Numbered from the stretch's first letter, positions 25,701-38,690 are shown. The stretch: 64,000 nucleotides of DNA from Meconema thalassinum (GCA_946902985.2 OX336395.1:16842708-16906707), one strand, 5' to 3'. Notes: generated from the sequence alone by a model not told the origin. Program-made: numbers and translations.

Positions 25701-28700
25701 CGACCCTCTACATCCAACCTAATATTCGGCCATGTGAGAACAACCTACTTTCTCTCTCAGACCATAGTCAAGAAACAAAATGGTTGCCACTAAATCCTAA
25801 CATGGTCGACCTACCTCCAACCTAATATTCAGCCTTGTGAGGACAACCTACTTTCTCTCTCAGACCTAAGTCAAGAACTAAATGGTGGCCACTAAACCCT
25901 AATATGGTCGACCCTCTATCTCCAATCTAATATATAGCCTTGTGAGGACAACCTACTTTCCCTCTCAGACCGTAGTCAAGAGCCAAAATGGTGGCCACTA
26001 AACCCTAATATGGTCGACCGTCTACCTCCAACCTAATATTCAGCCTTGTGTGGACAACCTACTTACTCTCTCTGACCGTAGTCAAGAACCAAAATGGTGG
26101 CCACTAACCCCGAATATGGTCGACCCTCTACCTCCAACCTAATATTCAGCCTTGTGAGGACAACCTACTTTCCCTCTCGGACCGTAGTCAAGAACCAAAA
26201 TGGTGGCCACTTACCCCTAATATGGTCGAACCTCTACCTCCAACCTAATATTCAGCCTTGTGTGGACATCCTACTTTCTCTCAGACTGTAGTAATGAACT
26301 AAAATGGTGGCCACTCACCCCTAATATGGCAGACCCTCTACCTCCAACCTTATATCCAGCCTTGGTAGGCAACCTATTTTCTCTCTCAGACCGTAGTCAA
26401 GAACCAAAATGGTGGCCACAGAACCCTAATATGGTCGACCCTCCAACCTAATAATCAGCCTTGTGAGGACAACCTACTTTCTCTCAGACTGTCGTCAAGA
26501 ACTAAAATGGTGGCCACTAACCCCTAATATGGTAGACCCTCTACATCCAACCTTACATCCAGCCTTGTGAGGACAACCTACTTTCTCTCAGACTGTAGTC
26601 AAGAACCAAATTGGTGGCCACTAAACCCTTATATGGTAGACCTTCTGCCTCCAACCTAATATTCAGCCTTGTGTGAACAACCAACCTACTCTCTAAGTCC
26701 GTAGTCAAGAACCAAAATGGAGGCCAATAACCCCAAATATGGTCGACCCTCTACCCCCAAGCTAATATTCAGCCTTGTGAGGACAACCTACTTTCCCTCT
26801 CGGACCGTACTCAAGAACCAAAATGGTGGCCACTAACCCCTAATATGGTCGACCCTCTACCTCCAACCTAATATTCAGCCTTGTGAGGACAACCTACTTA
26901 CTGTCTCAGACTGTAGTCAAGAACCAAAATGGTGGCCACTAACCCCTAATATGGTAGACCCTCTACCTCCAACCTTATATCCAGCCTTGTGAGGACAACC
27001 TACTTTCTCTCTCAGACCATAGTCAAGAACAAAAATGGTTCCCACTAAACCCTAATATAGTCGACCCTCTACCTCCAACCTAATATTCAGCCTTGTGAGG
27101 ACAACCTACCTTCTCTCAGGCCGTAGGCAATAACCAAAATGGAGGCCACTAACCCCGAATATGGTCGACCCTCTACCTCCAACCCAATATTCAGCCTTGT
27201 GAGGAAAACCTACTTTCCCTCTCAGACATTAGTCAAGTGCCAAAATGGTGGCCACTAAACCCTAATATGGTCGACCTACCTCCAACCTAATATTCAGCCT
27301 TGTGAGGACTACCTACTTTCCCTCTCGGACCGTAGTCAAGAACCAAAACGGTGGCCACTAACCCTGAACATGGTCGACCCTCAATCTCCTACCTAATATT
27401 CAGCCTTGTGAGGACAACCTACTATCCCTCTCAGATCTTAGCCAAGAACCAAAATGGTGGCCACTAACCCCTAATATGGCCGACCCTCTACCTCCAACCT
27501 TATATCCAGCCTAGTGAGGACAACCTACTTTCTCTCTCAGACCGTAGTCAAGAACCAAAATGGTGGCCACTGAACCCTAATATGGTCGACCCTCTACCTC
27601 CAACCTAATATTCGGCCTTGTGAGAACAACCTACTTTCTCTCTCAGACCATAGTCAAGAAACAAAATGGTTGCCACTAAATCCTAATATGGTCGACCTAC
27701 CTCCAACCTAATATTCAGCCTTGTGAGGACAACCTACTTTCTCTCTCAGACCTAAGTCAAGAACTAAAATGGTGGCCACGTAACCCTAATATGGTCGACC
27801 CTCTATCTCCAATCTAATATACAGCTTTGTGAGGACAACCTACTTTCCCTCTCAGACCGTAGTCAAGAACCAAAATGGTGGCCACTTACCCCTAATATGG
27901 TCGACCGTCTACCTCCAACCTAATATTCAGACTTGTGTGGACAACCTACTTACTCTCTCTGACCGTAGTAAGAACCAAAATGGTGGCCACTAACCCCGAA
28001 TATGGTCGACCCTCTACCTCCAACCTAATATTCAGCCTTGTGAGGACAACCTACTGTCCCTCTCGGACCGTAGTCAAGAACCAAAATGGTGGCCACTTAC
28101 CCCTAATATGGTCGAACCTCTACCTCCAACCTAATATTCAGCCTTGTGAGGACAACCTACTTTCTCTCAGACTGTAGTAAAGAACTAAAATGGTGGCCAC
28201 TAACCCCTAATATGGTAGACCCTCTACCTCCAACCTTATATCCAGCCTTGATAGGCAACCTACTTTCTCTCTCAGATCGTAGTCAAGAACCAAAATGGTG
28301 GCCACTGACCCCTAATATGGTCGACCCTCCAACCTAATATTCAGCCTTGTGAGGACAACCTACTTTCTCTCAGACTGTCGTCAAGAACTAAAATGGTGGC
28401 CACTAACCCCTAATATGGTAGACCCTCTACCTCCAACCTTATATCCAGCCTTGTGAGGACAACCTACTTTCATTCAGACTGTAGTTAAGAACCAAATTGG
28501 TGGCCACTAAACCCTTATATGGTAGACCTTCTACCTCCAACCTAATATTCAGCCTTGTGTGAACAACCTACCTACTTTCTAAAACCATAGTCAAGAACCA
28601 AAATGGTGGCCACTAACCCCGAATATGGTCGATCCTCTACCCCCAACCTAATATTCAGCCTTGTGAGGACAACCTACTTTCCCTCTCGGACCGTACTCAA

Positions 28701-29366
28701 GAACCAAAATGGTGGCCACTAACCCCTAATATGGTCGACCCTCTACCTCCAACCTAATATTCAGCCTTGTGAGGACAACCTACTTACTGTCTCAGACTGT
28801 AGTCAAGAACCAAAATGGTGGCCACTAACCCCTAATATGGTAGACCCTCTACCTCCAACCTTATATCCAGCCTTGTGAGGACAACCTACTTTCTCTCTCA
28901 GACTATAGTCAAGAACCAAAATGGTGCCCACTAAACCCTAATATAGTCGACCCTCTACCTCCAACCTAATATTCAGCCTTGTGTGGACAACCTACTTTCT
29001 CTCTCAGACCTAAGTCTAGAATCAAAATGGTGGCCTCTAAACCCTAATATGGTCGACCCTCTACCTCCAACCTAATATTCAGCCATGTGAGGACAACCTA
29101 CTTTCTCTCAGACCGTAGGCAATAACCAAAATGGTGGCCACTAACCCCGAATATGGTCGACCCTCTACCTCCAACCTAATATTCAGCCTTGTGAGGAAAA
29201 CCTACTTTCCCTCTCACACCATAGTCAAGAACCAAAATGGTGGCCACTAAACCCTAATATGGTCGACCCTCTACCTCCAACCTAATATTCAGCCTCGTGA
29301 GGACCACCTTCTATCCCTCTCGGACCGTAGTCAAGAACGAAAATGGTGGCCACTAACCCCGAATAT
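16740..29366 (+). repeat. Satellite array 1, monomer about 106 bp, about 119 copies
   Basis: Monomers contain ccaaaatggtggccactaaa, aatatggtcgaccctctacc and tattcagccttgtgaggaca, then a CT-rich stretch and cagaccgtagtcaagaacc. Length varies from about 100 to 108 bp, mostly in the TCTCTC run. Many frames of 60-85 codons across it are repeat artefacts. It lies in the first intron of gene A and has no counterpart in the right arm. Blocks of monomers are duplicated (see separate entry). Confidence 0.96.
25340..29000 (+). repeat. Higher-order duplication in satellite array 1
   Basis: A block of about 1.7 kb at 25.34-27.07 kb recurs at 27.22-28.96 kb at a constant offset of about 1,884-1,887 bp. 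Markers are the variants gtcaagtgcc (25,349 and 27,232), aaaacggtggcc, and aatatagtcgaccc (27,052 and 28,941). An older related block lies near 19.9-21.6 kb. Confidence 0.75.
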
Positions 29367-29519
29367 ACTATACATTGCGATACGGCCGCGTATAAAATTC
29401 CCCTAAAACAAAATGGCGGCTTCCGTGACGTCACGAACGACGTCATGAAATACTCCTCTGACAAATTTACGGGAAAAGCCTGGGTAATAGGGGTTTTTGG
29501 GTGGGGAAACACCAAGAAA

Positions 29520-31345
29520 CGTCAATTTTTTATGTATCGAAATCTATATTTGAGCTATATAGTTCAACTAAAGATTCCGATACAGGAAAAAAAATCGCGA
29601 ATTCACGTATTCTATGTATCGAAATCTATATTTGAGCTATATAGTTCAACTAATGATTCCGATACAGGAAAAAAATTCGCGAATTCACGTATTCTATGTA
29701 TCGAAATCTATATTTGAGCCATATAGTACAACTAAAGATTCCGATACAGGAAAAAAATTTCGCGAATTCACGTATTCTATGTATCGAAATCTATATTTGA
29801 GCTATACAGTTTAACTAAAGATTCCGATACATGAAAAAATTTCGCGAATTCACGTATTCTATGTATCGAAATCTATATTTGAGCAATATAGTTCAATTAA
29901 AGATTCCGATACATGAAAAGAAATCGCAAATTCACATAATGGGAGTTTTTTGGGTGGAAAAACAGAGAAACCGTCAATTTATTTCCTATGTATCGAAATC
30001 TATATTTGAGCAATATAACTCAATTAAAGATTCCGATACGTAAAAAATACGCAAATTCACGTATTTCATGTTTCGAAATCTATATTTGAGCTATATAGTT
30101 CAATTAAAGATTCCGATACATAAAAAATTCGCAAATTCACGTATTCCATGTATCGAAATCTATATTTGAGCTATATAGTTCAATTAAAGAATCCGATACA
30201 TAAAAATATTCGCAAATTCACGTATTCCGTGTATCGAAATCTATATTTGAGCTATATAGTTCAATTAAAGATTCCGATACATAAAAAGAATTCGCAAATT
30301 CACGTAAGAGGAGTTTTTTGGTTGGAAAAACACAAAAACCGTCAATTTTTTTCTATGTATCGAAATCTATATTTGAGCTACATAGTTCAATTAAAGATTC
30401 CGATACATTAAAAAATTCGCAAATTCACGTATTCTATGTATCGAAATCTATATTTCAGCTATATAGTTCATATAAAGATTCCGATACATAAAAAAATCGC
30501 AAATTCACGTATTCTATGTATCGAAATCTATATTTGAGCTATATAGTTCATATCAAGATTCCGATACATAAAAAGAATTCGCAAATTCACGTAAGAGGGG
30601 TTTTTTGGGTGGAAAAACACAAAAACCGTCAATTTTTTTCTATGTATCGAAATCTATATTTGAGCTACTTAGTTCAATTAAAGATTCCGATACATAAAAA
30701 AATTCGCAAATGCACGTATTCTATGTATCGAAATCTATATTTGAGCTACATAGTTCAATTAAAGATTCCGATACATAAAAAGAATTCGCAAATTCACGTA
30801 AGAGGAGTTTTTTTGGGTGGAAAAACACAAAAACCGTCAATTTTTTCTATGTATCGAAATCTATATTTGAGCTATGTAGTTCAATTAAAGATTTCGATAC
30901 ATTTAAAAAAATCGCAAATTCACGTCATATATAATCAATTTCCGTATCGAAATATATAATTGGCCTAAGTAGATCAATTACAGATTCCGATACACATGCT
31001 AATTATTTTCTTTTCGTAAATAAAAAAAACATTGCATCGAAATCTATAATTTACCTATATAGCTAAATTAATGATTCCGATACTGAATAAAATTTCGCAA
31101 TTTAACGTTATACTTTACACTTTCCGCATCGAATTCTTTAATTGGCCTATATATATCAATTACAGATTCCGATACACATCGTAATTTCAGTTGATATTTT
31201 TAATTTTACGCATCGAATTCTATAATTCGCCTATGTAGATCAATTACAGATGACGATACACATCGTAATTATTATAATTTCATATTAATAAAAACTTGCA
31301 TCGAAATCTTTAATTGAGCTATACAGGTCAATTACGGCTTTCGAT
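29520..31345 (+). repeat. Tandem array of about 20 hairpin-like units within the 3.1-kb element
   Basis: Units of about 80 bp run from gtatcgaaatct to agattccgatac, which are near-perfect inverted repeats of each other and so could fold as a stem with a loop of about 25 bases. Some units carry an extra stretch with tttttgggtggaaaaacac. Units to 30,950 are similar, while those from 30,960 to 31,345 are progressively diverged. The stem sequence echoes the element's right terminus (gtatcggaa). Frames such as MYRNLYLSYIVQ are repeat artefacts. Confidence 0.88.
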
Positions 31346-32450
31346 ACAATGTCTTATAAATATAGAATTAAATTAATTACGACGCGTAACGTCATCTGTA
31401 ATTCAACTATAAAGGCGAATTTTAAAAATATGTCATAAATGTAACCCTAAATTAAAATATTTTCGTATGTACGGCGTGCCAAATTGAGGTAGGCCGATAA
31501 ATAAATTACATTTTTTTCCCATAATCTTGCCAGAGAAGCATTTCGTCAAGTGGTTAATAACATCATAAAAACAACCAATTTGTTTATATAATATATTCAT
31601 GCGCAAACGATCGCAGGCTGTAATAATCACCGGTTGACACCAATAGATTAACGTAGCTGCACATTGTAGTATTCAATAATGTTATTGTGTAGTTTCGTTT
31701 TTTTCTTTTCCAAAGTTGGCTGCAAATACACCAAACACAATGCCATTATAAAACATTGTGGTCAATAATGTTGTTTTTGCTGGGGGGGCTGCCCCCCCCC
31801 CTCCGATAGGTTGATATTTTTATGTTTTCCAATATTGACTGCAAACACAAAAACAAGACCTATAGGCCGATAGGTCTAATACAAAACATTGTCATATCTA
31901 TTTTGCAGGTGTTCATGTACATGCCAATTTGTCTAAATCCATTACTATTTTAACAGGCGAATTCCCCAACACCATTCCTGACGTAATATTATCGTTTAGA
32001 CAACTTTCATATTAAATGCAACAACCAAAATATATGTATGAACAACGTAAAAACTCACCGATATATTCCAAATGCTGTATTATTCCATATGTACAAGCAG
32101 AAGCACTGGTTTTCAACCACAAGTAACGGATTTTAGTTTAATGCAACAACTTCAGGATTTAAACAATTTTAATACAAATCGTCAACACAATCGAGCACAC
32201 GGCACTGCTAATATCAAAATCTTGTTCTACAGGTTATTCACGGGAATGTTTATTTTAATATTACGCTTAGAAAACGCTAACGCATGACAATACAAAAATG
32301 GCGACCCGACTCAAGCAACCTCCCACGACGAACTGACCACGGAACTGACGTAGTAATCAGCTGACAACCAATAGCGTTACCGATAGCAATACGTCAGCCG
32401 TGAGATCACGGTGACGTCACTGATCTCCCTAAATAATCCCCAAACGCCGG
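31346..32450. other. Right half of the 3.1-kb element, no gene recognised
   Basis: AT-rich sequence with a G-run/C-run inverted pair near 31,782-31,802 (ggggggg, then ccccccc). No coding frame is convincing. The last 150 bp are richer in CpG and carry the tgacgtca motif. Confidence 0.5.
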
Positions 32451-32468
32451 TGTATCGGAAGGTATAGT

Positions 32469-35266
32469 TCAACCGTCGATCCTCTACCCCCAACCTAATA
32501 TTCAGCCTTGTGAGGACAACCTACTTTCTCTCTCAGACCTTAGTCAAGAACCAAAATGGTGGCCACTAAACACTAATAAGGTCGACCCTCTACCTCCAAC
32601 CTAATATTCAGCCTTGTGAGGACAACCTACTTTCTCTCAGACCGTAGTCCAGAACCAAAATGGTGGCCACTAAACCCTAATATGGTCGACCCTCTACCTC
32701 CAACCAAATATTCAGCCTTGTGAGGACAACCTACTTTCTCTCAGACCGTAGCCAAGAACCAAAATGGTGGCCACTAAATCCTAATATGGTCGATCCTCTA
32801 CCTCCAACCAAATATTCAGCCTTGTAAGGACAACCAACTTTCTCTCAGACCGTAGTCATGAACCAAAATGGTGGCCATTAAACCCTAATATGGTCGACCC
32901 TCTACCTCTAACCTAATATTCAGCCTTGAGAGGACAACCTACTTACTCTCTCAGACCATAGTCAAGAACCAAAATGGTGGGCACAAAACCCTAATATGGT
33001 CGACCCTCTACCTCCAACCTAATATTCAGCCTTGTGAGGACAACCTACTTTCTCTCAGACCATAGTCAGGAACCAAAATGGTGGCCACTAAACCCTAATA
33101 TGGTCGACCCTCTACCTCCAACCTAATATTTAGCCTAGTGAGGAAAACCTACTTTCCCTCTCAGACCGTAGAAAAGAACCAAAATGGTGGCCACTAAACC
33201 CTAATATGGGCGACCCTCTACCTCCAACCTAATATTCAGCCTTGTAAGGACAACCAACTTTCTCTCAGACCGTAGTCAAGAACCAAAATGGTGGCAACTA
33301 AACACTAATATGGTCGACCCTCTACCTCCAACCAAATATTCAGCCTTGTAAGGACAACCAACTTTCTCTCAGACCGTAGTCAAGAACCAAAATGGTGGCC
33401 ATTAAACCCTAATATGGTCGACCCTCTACCTCTAACCTAATATTCAGCCTTGAGAGGACAACCTACTTACTCTCTCAGACCATAGTCAAGAACCAAAATG
33501 GTGGGCACAAAACCCTAATATGGTCGACCCTCTACCTCCAACCTAATATTCAGCCTTGTGAGGACAACCTACTTTCTCTCAGACCATAGTCAGGAACCAA
33601 AATGGTGGCCACTAAACCCTAATATGGTCGACCCTCTACCTCCAACCTAATATTTAGCCTAGTGAGGAAAACCTACTTTCCCTCTCAGACCGTAGAAAAG
33701 AACCAAAATGGTGGCCACTAAACCCTAATATGGTCGACCCTCTACCTCTAACCTAATATTCAGCCTTGAGAGGACAACCTACTTACTCTCTCAGACCATA
33801 GTCAAGAACCAAAATGGTGGGCACAAAACCCTAATATGGTCGACCCTCTACCTCCAACCTAATATTCAGCCTTGAGAGGACAACCTACTTACTCTCTCAG
33901 ACCATAGTCAAGAACCAAAATGGTGGGCACAAAACCCTAATATGGTCGACCCTCTACCTCCAACCTAATATTCAGCCTTGTGAGGACAACCTACTTTCTC
34001 TCAGACCATAGTCAGGAACCAAAATGGTGGCCACTAAACCCTAATATGGTCGAACCTCTACCTCCAACCTAATATTTAGCCTAGTGAGGAAAACCTACTT
34101 TCCCTCTCAGACCGTAGAAAAGAACCAAAATGGTGGCCACTAAACCCTAATATGGGCGACCCTCTACCTCCAACCTAATATTCAGCCTTGTGAGGACAAC
34201 CTACTTTCCCTCTCAGACCGTAGCCAAGAACCAAAATGGTGGCCACTATACCCTAATATGGTCGACCCTCTACCTCAAACCTAATATTCAGCCTTGTGAG
34301 GACAACCTACTTTCTCTCAGACCGTAGTCCAGAACCAAAATGGTGGCCACTAAACCCTAATATGGTCGACCCTCTACCTCCAACCAAATATTCAGCCTTG
34401 TAAGGACAACCAACTTTCTCTCAGACCGTAGTCAAGAACCAAAATGGTGGCCATTAAACCCTAATATGGTCGACCCTCTACCTCTAACCTAATATTCAGC
34501 CTTGAGAGGACAACCTACTTACTCTCTCAGACCATAGTCAAAAACCAATATGGTGGGCACTAAACCCTAATATTCAGCCTTGTAAGGACAACCAACTTTC
34601 TCTCAGACCGTAGTCAAGAACCAAAATGGTGGCCATTAAACCCTAATATGGTCGACCCTCTACCTCTAACCTAATATTCAGCCTTGAGAGGACAACCTAC
34701 TTACTCTCTCAGACCATAGTCAAAAACCAATATGGTGGGCACTAAACCCTAATATGGTCGACCCTCTACCTCCAACCTAATATTCAGCCTTGTGAGGACA
34801 ACCTACTTTCTCTCAGACCATAGTCAGGAACCAAAATGGTGGCCACTAAACCCTAATATGGTCGACCCTCTACCTCCAACCTAATATTTAGACTAGTGAG
34901 GAAAACCTACTTTCCCTCTCAGACCGTAGAAAAGAACCAAAATGGTGGCCACTAAACCCTAATATGGTCGACTCTCTACCTCCAACCTAATATTTAGCCT
35001 AGTGAGGAAAACCTACTTTCCCTCTCAGACCGTAGAAAAGAACTAAAATGGAGGCCACTAAACCCTAATATGGGCGACCCTCTACCTCCAACCTAATATT
35101 CAGCCTTGTGAGGACAACCTACTTTCCCTCTCAGACCGTAGCCAAGAACCAAAATGGTGGCTACTATACCCTAATATGGTCGACCCTCTACCTCCAACTT
35201 AATATTCAGCCTTGTGAGGAAAACCTACTTTCTACCTCAGACCGTAGTCAAGAACCAAAATGGTTG
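32469..35266 (+). repeat. Satellite array 2, same 106-bp family, about 26 copies
   Basis: This continues the satellite after the 3.1-kb insertion. It is dominated by variants also seen near 22.3-22.9 kb of array 1 (ccttgagaggacaacctact, ggtgggcac, gtagaaaagaacc). Several 2-5 monomer blocks repeat within it, for example 33,240-33,700 and 34,390-34,740. It ends in a partial monomer followed by tggttgaccagtagg. Confidence 0.95.
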
Positions 35267-36003
35267 ACCAGTAGGAACCAATCTAGGTGATCCTCCTCTC
35301 CCCCAAGTATCTTGTCTGACTTGAAACTGCTTGGAGATTGTCGTAACGTGACGTCATGCGCTTTCTCAAAACAAGACTTGCCTGGCAGACAAACATGACT
35401 ACAGCCACATGTCAGGAAACCATGACAACCATCATGGCCGATGAGGGAACGCGAGGCCACCCCGGCAATATGATTTGTTTATAGAGGGGGGACAAATGGA
35501 AACAAAATTCAAATCTCGGGGATTTATGAACGAAATCTAGGCTAATTTAACTTAACAGGTTGGCTACCCTGATTATCAAAGACATTAGTTGAACTTTCTC
35601 AGCATGCTTTTGTTGTAGACATCGAGTGATGATTGCAATAAGTAATACTCTCTCCCCAGCCTCTAGCAATTCAAGTCTTGGAACAGACGGGATTCCAAAT
35701 ATAATCTTGCTATAAATCTCGCTTTCAAGTGAGTCAGTGCAGTAACATACATATTATGATGTGGCAACAATGAACGTCATTATTCAAAACAACGGCTATG
35801 TACTATCTCTATTGCATAAAGAAGAGGCATTGTTTCAGCTTCTAAATGGCAATTAATACACAAGTATGAAAATACAGACACAATATGCCCTCTAGTTAAC
35901 AGATACTGCTTAATATAATTAACCTTGCTAACTACAAACATTATGCCTCGGACATCACTAAGATTACAATGTTACACAATGTGTGGAATTATAATACACT
36001 TAC
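35267..36003. other. Gene A intron 1, unassigned segment
   Basis: Lies between the satellite and the gene A first exon. No frame, terminal repeat or tRNA box is recognised. Confidence 0.5.
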
Positions 36004-36084
36004 AATATCGGCCAAGTCATCTGTTTCTGTCGACCATTCCGGCTCACTTTTGATCACAGCTTGCTCGTCCATTACGTTAGAAAA
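36004..36084 (-). CDS. Gene A first coding exon
   Basis: The ATG at 36,072 opens 23 codons (MDEQAVIKSEPEWSTETDDL, then ADI), ending at a canonical donor gtaagtg (minus strand, from 36,003). A 3' splice site (tttctgtgttctag) lies just upstream of the ATG, so a 5' UTR exon is expected further right. The join to exon 2 is phase 0. IKSE is a psi-K-x-E motif. The intron to exon 2 is about 26 kb and holds the satellite array. It differs clearly from gene B exon 1, so the inverted duplication does not include the first exons. Confidence 0.6.
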
Positions 36085-36970
36085 CTAGAACACAGAAATT
36101 CACCTGAACATTATTTACATACGCACTTATTCACCGAAATAGCCTCATACATCAAATGAGGTAATCTCTGTCCTCCAGATGTAATAGGCCTATTGGTATT
36201 CCTAATATATCCTGTGGGGTGCACAGTAGGCTATCAATAACAGTACATCCTACTTGATCAAATGAGTTAGAGAGTAATGTCGAGTAAATTCAGTTCGTTG
36301 TTCCCTAACACACACAAACCTGAACAATGTTTGGTCGAGGTGACGATATCTGATTGTTAGTTAGTAACACACCTATCGGCGCGACTGAAATAGGTTCCGA
36401 ACTGATCGTAGCACACGCTTCTTTGAGAATCAGGACTAGCTGTGTACAGGCCTCCAGATACCACACAATGCCCAGTTCAAATGAAATCTCTTACATCCTC
36501 CTCATTGAACGAACGCGAAAGAAAGATCTATTTATCAATACACACTTACAAAACAAAAAATTGGAATTATTTGCGTATAGTATCATCATTAAGATGTTCT
36601 TAAGCGCATACCTCTGTCAAGGTAAATATTGTAACCAGCGTATCACTGATAATCTGCGCGGGCACTGAGCATACAATATCCTTCCGCCGTAACACTAATT
36701 AGCTTAACTTAGTTGTGTCCCATATTTCCACAACATTAGAAATAATCCTGCTTGGATCTGTCATCTAACAAGAAAAGAGTTCTCAGATTGTTCATTCTCG
36801 CCAAAAAGTGAGATATTCTATGAAATGCGCTAATTCTAGTGTTACAGGCCGCCCTGTTCGCAACAGAATTATTGGATGCCGTCATTCTCGTCCTCCTCCG
36901 ACACATAACATCTTTGTGTGGTTATAGTCAAACTATTTGTGCACTGAACACGACATTACAGTCTAAAATT
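36085..36970. other. Upstream region of gene A, nothing recognised
   Basis: Any promoter or 5' UTR exon of gene A should lie here or further right, because a splice acceptor directly precedes its first coding exon. I cannot identify a core promoter. The 104-codon plus-strand frame at 36,354-36,668 has no recognisable motif. Confidence 0.4.
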
Positions 36971-36974
36971 TAAA

Positions 36975-37800
36975 TTAAGATTTGTTGTTGTTTAAGTTTA
37001 CAGTCTTTCGACTGGTTCGATGCAGCACTCCAATCTTCCCTGTCTTAGCTAATCGTTTCACCTCTACATGGGTACCACACCCTACATCCGAGGCAATCAG
37101 TTTGACATATTCTACCCTTGGTTGACCCCTAGAGTTCTTATCTTCGACTCTTCCTTCCATAGTTAGGTTTGAAATTCCTGGGTGTCTTGGTGTGTAGCCT
37201 AGGTATCCCACCAACCTATTTCTTCTCTTCAAAAGCAGTCGTCACTAACATCTCTCGTCTCCCAATCGTCTTAATACCTCTTCACCCTATCTAGCCATCC
37301 GGTACTCATCATTCTCCTGTAACACCACGTTTCGAACGCTTCAATTCTCCTCTTCTCTGCTGCTCCAACATTCCAAGTTTCAGTTCCATAGTGCGCCACG
37401 CTCCAGACAAAGGTCTTCAAAAATGACTGCCTAATACCTTAATGTAGCCTATATTCGATGTCAACCGATTTATTTCCAGTAGACATGCTTTCCTTGCCTA
37501 AACCAACCTATTTTTATATCTTCTTCTTTTCGTCCATCACTGGTCATTTTGCATCCCAAGTACCGTAACAGAAGTATCCTACAACCCTTAGCTCTTCAGC
37601 TGTCAATTTGACGTCCATAGGGGTTTAAAATTTATTTAGGCTGGATTCCAGTATCTTCGTTATACATTTATTAATTTTCATCGTGAATTCTTTCCTCAAG
37701 ACAGAATCCATACCATTTAAAAATTTCATTCAAATCCTATGGTGTGTCGGCTAAGATAACGATGTCATTAGCAAAACTCAGACGTGAAATTATTAAGAAT
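36975..37800 (-). mobile_element. Decayed LINE fragment (RT C-terminal half)
   Basis: Read on the minus strand, traces of RT appear near 37,770 (FANDIVILADTP-like, a decayed FADD box). Then come DVKLTAEELR near 37,600, the YGTETWNVGAAEKRRIEAFE stretch near 37,370, and a tail GRVEDKNSRGQPRVEYVKLI at about 37,080-37,145. Several stops and shifts are present. The order and motifs are those of the 3' end of insect LINE ORFs. Confidence 0.72.
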
Positions 37801-38690
37801 ATAGTTCAGTATATCTTATGTAAGATAACACTCCACGGGAGCCAAACACACGATACAATCTGATAAACTGTTGAAATTAGCCGAAATACCGTTTGTTATG
37901 ATGAATGACAATAACTGTGGAAATGATGTAGTAGGCTAATAGATTGCAATGACCACATAGGCCTATATTCGGAAGGATCATCCCATATCTTCCTAACAGA
38001 TACATGAAGGCACTTTGTACTAGTGCGTGTAGAAGTCATTTGTATTTTTTCTCAGCCTACCAAGATCTAGACCGGACGATGTTAAGGAGTCCATGTCATA
38101 CTTGAGACTAGTTCATGGATTATTTTGATCCTATAATCTTGGCCGTGACAAGGCGGGGGCTAGGAATAATTAACATTTCATTACCTTCTTGTCACTGGGT
38201 GATCATGAGACGCACTCCCCCCAATTTTCGTTCAATTTTGTTATTTGCTTCGTGATATTCATAACTTGGCACCGTTGGCCACTAGTCTACTTACCTTGAG
38301 CCTGCGAGTCTACTTAGAGAAGCAGTGTGAAGACGTGCTTGTAACCAGTACAGCTCAACACACTGTGTTTGCAATATTCATTTTTGAGGCTACAGAAGTG
38401 AGGTATGTATCTTGAAACAGTTTTACCACGACAGATTGTCTCAATATACAGGGTCTGTATAAGAATATTCCGTTTAAGTGGATTTGTCCTACGGAGGGTT
38501 ACCAACATGTCCTGCTTTTCATTCATTTTGGTTATGTCCGGCAGGCATTTCGAATTTATCGAAAATGTTAGGCATTTTTCTTGATTGCTCATTTAGGTTT
38601 TCCCCTTAAAGTCAGACGGATGTTAAATACAAATTGAGAAGATGGTTTGGATGAAGAATGCAAGGTGTTTATGTTCCTATGAATCCTGCA
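37801..38690. other. Central spacer, unassigned
   Basis: AT-rich DNA with no supportable gene or repeat structure. Confidence 0.4.

Larger units (their letters stand above)
29367..32468. mobile_element. 3.1-kb non-coding element with terminal inverted repeats, inside the satellite
   Basis: The ends actatacattgcgatac (29,367-29,383) and gtatcggaaggtatagt (32,452-32,468) are inverted repeats matching at 15 of 17 positions. Satellite resumes directly on both sides. Subterminal tgacgtca palindromes occur near each end (29,426-29,433 and 32,412-32,419), as do aaaatggcg motifs. No transposase frame is present, so it would be non-autonomous. I do not recognise the superfamily and see no certain target duplication. 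A tandem hairpin array fills its left half. Confidence 0.7.

Noticed and set aside
20519..28337. Repeated plus-strand frames of 60-85 codons beginning MVATNPEYGRPSTSN and similar
   Set aside because: They are translations of 106-bp satellite monomers in rotating frames and occur wherever stops happen to be missing.
29614..30959. Plus-strand frames rich in MYRNLYLSYIVQLKIPI
   Set aside because: They translate the hairpin-unit tandem array. The repeat unit explains the peptide periodicity.
36354..36668. 104-codon plus-strand frame upstream of gene A
   Set aside because: No recognisable domain, no splice support and composition like surrounding intergenic DNA.
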